Positions 21,157 through 23,947 of a stretch of DNA of 23,947 bases are shown in pieces. The notes below the pieces were generated by a model. That model made no database searches. It was not told the DNA's origin and worked only from the letters and a program-made list of their open reading frames with translations. The DNA comes from an uncultured Eggerthellaceae bacterium. Lineage in GTDB: Bacteria > Actinomycetota > Coriobacteriia > Coriobacteriales > Eggerthellaceae. Within the stretch, counting starts at the first letter, position 1. Each line of letters begins with the position of its first letter. Position numbers and translations under genes: made by a program. The stretch lies in NCBI GenBank assembly GCA_910589135.1, contig CAJUSL010000020.1, positions 1 to 23,947 of the forward strand. Direction: 5' to 3'.

Positions 21157-22212
21157 ATGCTGCGAATCACCGACATAACCCTTCGGAACTTCCGCTCGTA
21201 CGACGAGCTGATGCTGCGCGACCTGGGCGAGCTCACCATCTTCGTCGGTCCGAACGCGTCGGGGAAGACGAACGCGGTCGAGGCCATCCAGCTGCTGACG
21301 GCGCTGGTGTCCTTCCGCAACGCCACGGCGGGCGAGCTGGTGAAGCGCGGCCAGCAACATGCGCGCATCGAGGCGTCGCTGACCGACGGCAACCGCCTGC
21401 TCGACGTGGGGCTGCAGCTGGAAGCGGACCCGCCCGGGCGCCACTTCCTCATGAACGGCAAGCGCCGCGCGGCGAAGGACATCCGCGGCACGCTGCCCTC
21501 GGTCACGTTCACGCCCGACGACTTGAACCTGGTGAAGGGCTCGGACCGGCACCGCCGCCGCGAGGTCGACGTGCTGGGCGCCCAGCTGAACGCCAACTAT
21601 TTCCAGCTGGTGCGCGACTACGACAAGGTGCTGCGCCAGAAGAACCGGCTGCTGAAGGACCTCGCGCCCATGCCTCTGCTCGAGGCCGCCAACGAGGTGT
21701 TTGCGAAGGTGGGAGAGCAGCTGGCCGGCTACCGCCAGGCGCTGTTCAACCGGCTGGTTCCTCACATCGCGGGGCATTACGCCGACATCTCCGGCTCGCG
21801 CGAGGCATTCACGGCGGAATACGTGCGCAGTTGGGCCGAAGGCAAGACGCTTTCCGAGGCCGTCGACCTGCATAGCGAGGCGTCGCGCTGCCGCGCTCTC
21901 GCGGGGCCGCACCTGGACAAGGTCACCTTTTATATAGATGGGCTCGACGCGCAGTCGTTCGCCAGCCAGGGACAGCAGCGCTCCATCGTGCTGGCGTGCA
22001 AGCTGGCCGAAGCCGAGGTAGTCGAGGAGATGCTGGGCCAGCTTCCGGTGCTCTTGCTGGACGACGTGATGTCCGAGCTCGACGGAACGCGCCGCGCGGC
22101 GTTGGTGCGCGGCTTGCTGGAAGGCAAGCAGACCTTCATCACCACCGCCAACATCGACTACTTCGACGAGGCGATGCTGGAACGCGCCCACGTGGTGAAC
22201 CTGCGTCGCTGA
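21157..22212 (+). CDS. recF: DNA replication and repair protein RecF
   Basis: The product has 351 residues. This SMC-like ABC ATPase helps load RecA at gaps. The Walker A is G-P-N-A-S-G-K-T-N (31-39), the signature S-Q-G-Q-Q-R-S (270-276) and the Walker B L-L-L-D-D-V-M-S-E-L-D (299-309). The N-terminus L-R-N-F-R-S-Y is typical of the family. The ATG at 21157 lacks a good ribosome site. It sits between dnaN and gyrB as in many bacteria, but no dciA (DUF721) gene follows it. Confidence 0.96.
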   Translation: MLRITDITLRNFRSYDELMLRDLGELTIFVGPNASGKTNAVEAIQLLTALVSFRNATAGELVKRGQQHARIEASLTDGNRLLDVGLQLEADPPGRHFLMNGKRRAAKDIRGTLPSVTFTPDDLNLVKGSDRHRRREVDVLGAQLNANYFQLVRDYDKVLRQKNRLLKDLAPMPLLEAANEVFAKVGEQLAGYRQALFNRLVPHIAGHYADISGSREAFTAEYVRSWAEGKTLSEAVDLHSEASRCRALAGPHLDKVTFYIDGLDAQSFASQGQQRSIVLACKLAEAEVVEEMLGQLPVLLLDDVMSELDGTRRAALVRGLLEGKQTFITTANIDYFDEAMLERAHVVNLRR

Positions 22213-22474
22213 AAGGTGCGGCGGAACAGCCCGGCGCCGTCAGCTTTTACCTCTTCGTGCCACTGGTTTGGCGCTCACAGGGACGATATGCGGCACGTTC
22301 GAAGAAAAAAGCACGAAAGTGTTCCAAAAACGGGAACCTATGCCTTAAAATTGATTCTAGCGCTCAATCTAAGCGCAAAATCTGCTAAAATTAGAACAAA
22401 TATTCGATATTTCGCAAACTAACGAACATAGACGACGCCAAAAAGCAGCATACGCAAGGCAAAAAGGGGAAAAC
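22213..22474. other. recF-gyrB intergenic region
   Basis: A 262-bp spacer becoming AT-rich toward gyrB. It contains the gyrB promoter and a small GCGCT/AGCGC dyad (22360-22376). No gene is seen; dciA, which commonly occupies this place in actinobacteria, is absent. Confidence 0.6.
22383..22391 (+). promoter_or_regulatory. gyrB extended -10 promoter element
   Basis: TGCTAAAAT (22383-22391) fits an extended -10 box. The -35 region is weak. The predicted start is about 75 nt before the gyrB ATG, with AAGGGG (22465-22469 region) as ribosome site. Confidence 0.45.
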
Positions 22475-23947
22475 ATGGCAGAGAAACCCAACAGTTATGG
22501 GGCAGAGAACATTCGCGTTCTCGAAGGTCTCGAAGCCGTCCGCATGCGTCCTGGCATGTACATCGGTTCCACGGGCCCGCGAGGTCTTCACCATCTGGTC
22601 TACGAGGTCGTCGACAACTCGGTCGACGAGGCGCTGGCCGGCTACTGCGACAACATCGAGGTGTGGATCCACGAAGACAATTCTGTCACCGTTGCCGACA
22701 ACGGCCGCGGCATTCCGGTCGAAATCCACCCGAAGGAAAAGATTCCCACGGTCGAGGTCGTTCTCACCATCCTGCACGCCGGCGGCAAGTTCGGCGACGG
22801 TGGCTACAAGACCTCCGGCGGCCTGCACGGCGTCGGCGTGTCCGTCGTCAATGCGCTTTCCGAGATGACGCGCGTCAACGTGGCGCGCGACGGCTACGAG
22901 TACGAGATGGAATTCGAGCGCGGCAAGACCAAGACCAAGCTGCGCAAGCTGGGCAAGACCAATCGCACGGGCACCAAGGTCACGTTCTGGCCCGACGCCG
23001 ATATCTTCACCGAGACCACCGAGTACGACTACGACACCTTGGCCGATCGCTTCCGCGAGATGGCGTTCCTCAACAAGGGGTTGAAGATCACCCTGCACGA
23101 CGAGCGCGTGAAGGACGACGAAGGCAAGCCCAAGACCGAGGTGTTCCGCGCGCAGGGCGGCATCGTCGACTACGTGAAGTACCTCAACGAGGGCAAGGAA
23201 ACGCTGAACAAGCCCATCTACTTCGAGGCCGAGAACGCCGACGGCGAGGTCGAGGTGGCGCTGCAGTGGTCCAACGCCTACAGCTCCAACGTCATGTCGT
23301 TCGCCAACAACATCAACACCACCGAGGGCGGCACGCACCTCGACGGCTTCAAGCACGCCATCACGAAGACCATCAACGACTACGCCCGCGCCAAGGGCTT
23401 ACTGAAGGAGAAGGACTCCAACCTCTCCGGCGAGGACGCGCGCGAGGGCCTGGCCGCCGTCATCAGCGTCAAGCTGCGCAACCCGCAGTTCGAGGGCCAG
23501 ACGAAGACCAAGCTGGGCAACACGGAAATTCGCGGCCTTGTGTCCAACGCCATCAACAAGGGCCTGGCCGAGTTCCTGGAAGAGAACCCCACGCCGGCCA
23601 AGCGCATCATCAACAAGGCGACGCAGGCGCTTAAGGCGCGCGAGGCCGCACGCAAGGCCCGTGAGGCCACGCGCCGCAAGAACGTGCTCGATTCGTTCGC
23701 GCTTCCGGGCAAGCTCGCCGACTGCTCGTCCAAGGACGCTTCCCTGTCCGAAATCTTCATCGTAGAGGGCGATTCCGCAGGCGGCTCTGCCAAGCAGGCC
23801 CGCGACCGCAAGTTCCAGGCCATCCTGCCCCTGCGCGGCAAGATCCTCAACGTCGAGCGCGCCGGCCTGCACCGCTCGCTGTCGTCCGAGACGATCAGCT
23901 CTCTCATCACGGCCATCGGCACCAACATCGGCGAGGACTTCGACGCC
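22475..23947 (+). CDS. gyrB: DNA gyrase subunit B, 3' end cut by window
   Basis: 491 residues are visible, without stop. The GHKL ATPase domain has E-V-V-D-N-S-V-D-E-A (44-53, Asn48), D-N-G-R-G-I (75-80) and G-G-L-H-G-V-G (115-121). The transducer region follows with Q-T-K-T-K-L-G-N. The Toprim domain starts at I-V-E-G-D-S-A-G-G (about 429-437, Glu431), followed by P-L-R-G-K-I-L-N-V-E. GyrB supplies ATP-driven negative supercoiling with GyrA. The ATG at 22475 has an AAAAGGGG ribosome site. The Q-T-K-T-K-L-G-N motif is the type shared with gyrase rather than being a reliable exclusion of ParE, but position after recF settles gyrase. Confidence 0.97.
   Translation, partial: MAEKPNSYGAENIRVLEGLEAVRMRPGMYIGSTGPRGLHHLVYEVVDNSVDEALAGYCDNIEVWIHEDNSVTVADNGRGIPVEIHPKEKIPTVEVVLTILHAGGKFGDGGYKTSGGLHGVGVSVVNALSEMTRVNVARDGYEYEMEFERGKTKTKLRKLGKTNRTGTKVTFWPDADIFTETTEYDYDTLADRFREMAFLNKGLKITLHDERVKDDEGKPKTEVFRAQGGIVDYVKYLNEGKETLNKPIYFEAENADGEVEVALQWSNAYSSNVMSFANNINTTEGGTHLDGFKHAITKTINDYARAKGLLKEKDSNLSGEDAREGLAAVISVKLRNPQFEGQTKTKLGNTEIRGLVSNAINKGLAEFLEENPTPAKRIINKATQALKAREAARKAREATRRKNVLDSFALPGKLADCSSKDASLSEIFIVEGDSAGGSAKQARDRKFQAILPLRGKILNVERAGLHRSLSSETISSLITAIGTNIGEDFDA

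Noticed and set aside
19926..21596. 556-codon minus-strand frame opposite dnaN and recF
   Set aside because: Antisense to two certain genes, spans their junction and lacks protein-family features.
1..23947. tRNA, rRNA, CRISPR arrays, transposase genes
   Set aside because: No cloverleaf, rRNA segment, regularly spaced repeat-spacer array or transposase-like product was seen on either strand.

Overview
The window is a bacterial chromosome segment centred on the replication origin. High-GC coding sequence, the gene content and the gene order (rpmH-rnpA-yidD-yidC-jag, parAB with parS sites, dnaA, dnaN-recF-gyrB), and a BspA-like leucine-rich-repeat surface protein fit an actinobacterium of the class Coriobacteriia, probably the Eggerthella/Slackia group. 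The class-level placement is a moderate-confidence inference; genus cannot be decided from the sequence alone.

Left part (1-4479) is accessory. It holds the 5' part of a secreted BspA-like protein gene (minus strand) whose start region is bracketed by a perfect 31-bp inverted repeat; a 0.8-kb non-coding stretch; a two-gene toxin-antitoxin module (RelB/DinJ-like antitoxin plus PIN-domain toxin); and a convergent AAA_14/DUF4143 ATPase. Two unexplained repeat families lie here: three palindromes with different stems around a conserved 11-nt core (2016, 4403, 4437), and four 18-bp direct repeats in two 23-bp-phased pairs upstream of the ATPase.

Middle part (4480-10907) is housekeeping: a DinG-type helicase with an N-terminal DEDDh exonuclease, coupled to an unrecognised membrane-anchored protein; D-alanine--D-alanine ligase; and the 23S rRNA/tRNA methyltransferase RlmN. 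Then comes a visibly AT-richer block (about 10990-13884) with parB, parA and rsmG and two perfect 16-bp parS sites. rsmG points opposite to parAB and converges on jag. The block is bordered on both sides by a near-identical small palindrome plus an intrinsic terminator.

Right part (13906-23947) is the origin region. Reading leftward are a GHKL ATPase-winged-helix fusion gene, dnaA, and the tightly packed rpmH-rnpA-yidD-yidC-jag operon. Reading rightward are dnaN, recF and gyrB (cut by the window end). The two sets diverge from a 0.78-kb AT-rich intergenic region (19162-19940) with DnaA-box-like 9-mers, 10-bp tandem repeats and several dyads, the best oriC candidate. dnaA lying on the rpmH side, separated from dnaN by the origin-like region and preceded by an uncharacterised ATPase/HTH protein, is the most noteworthy layout feature.
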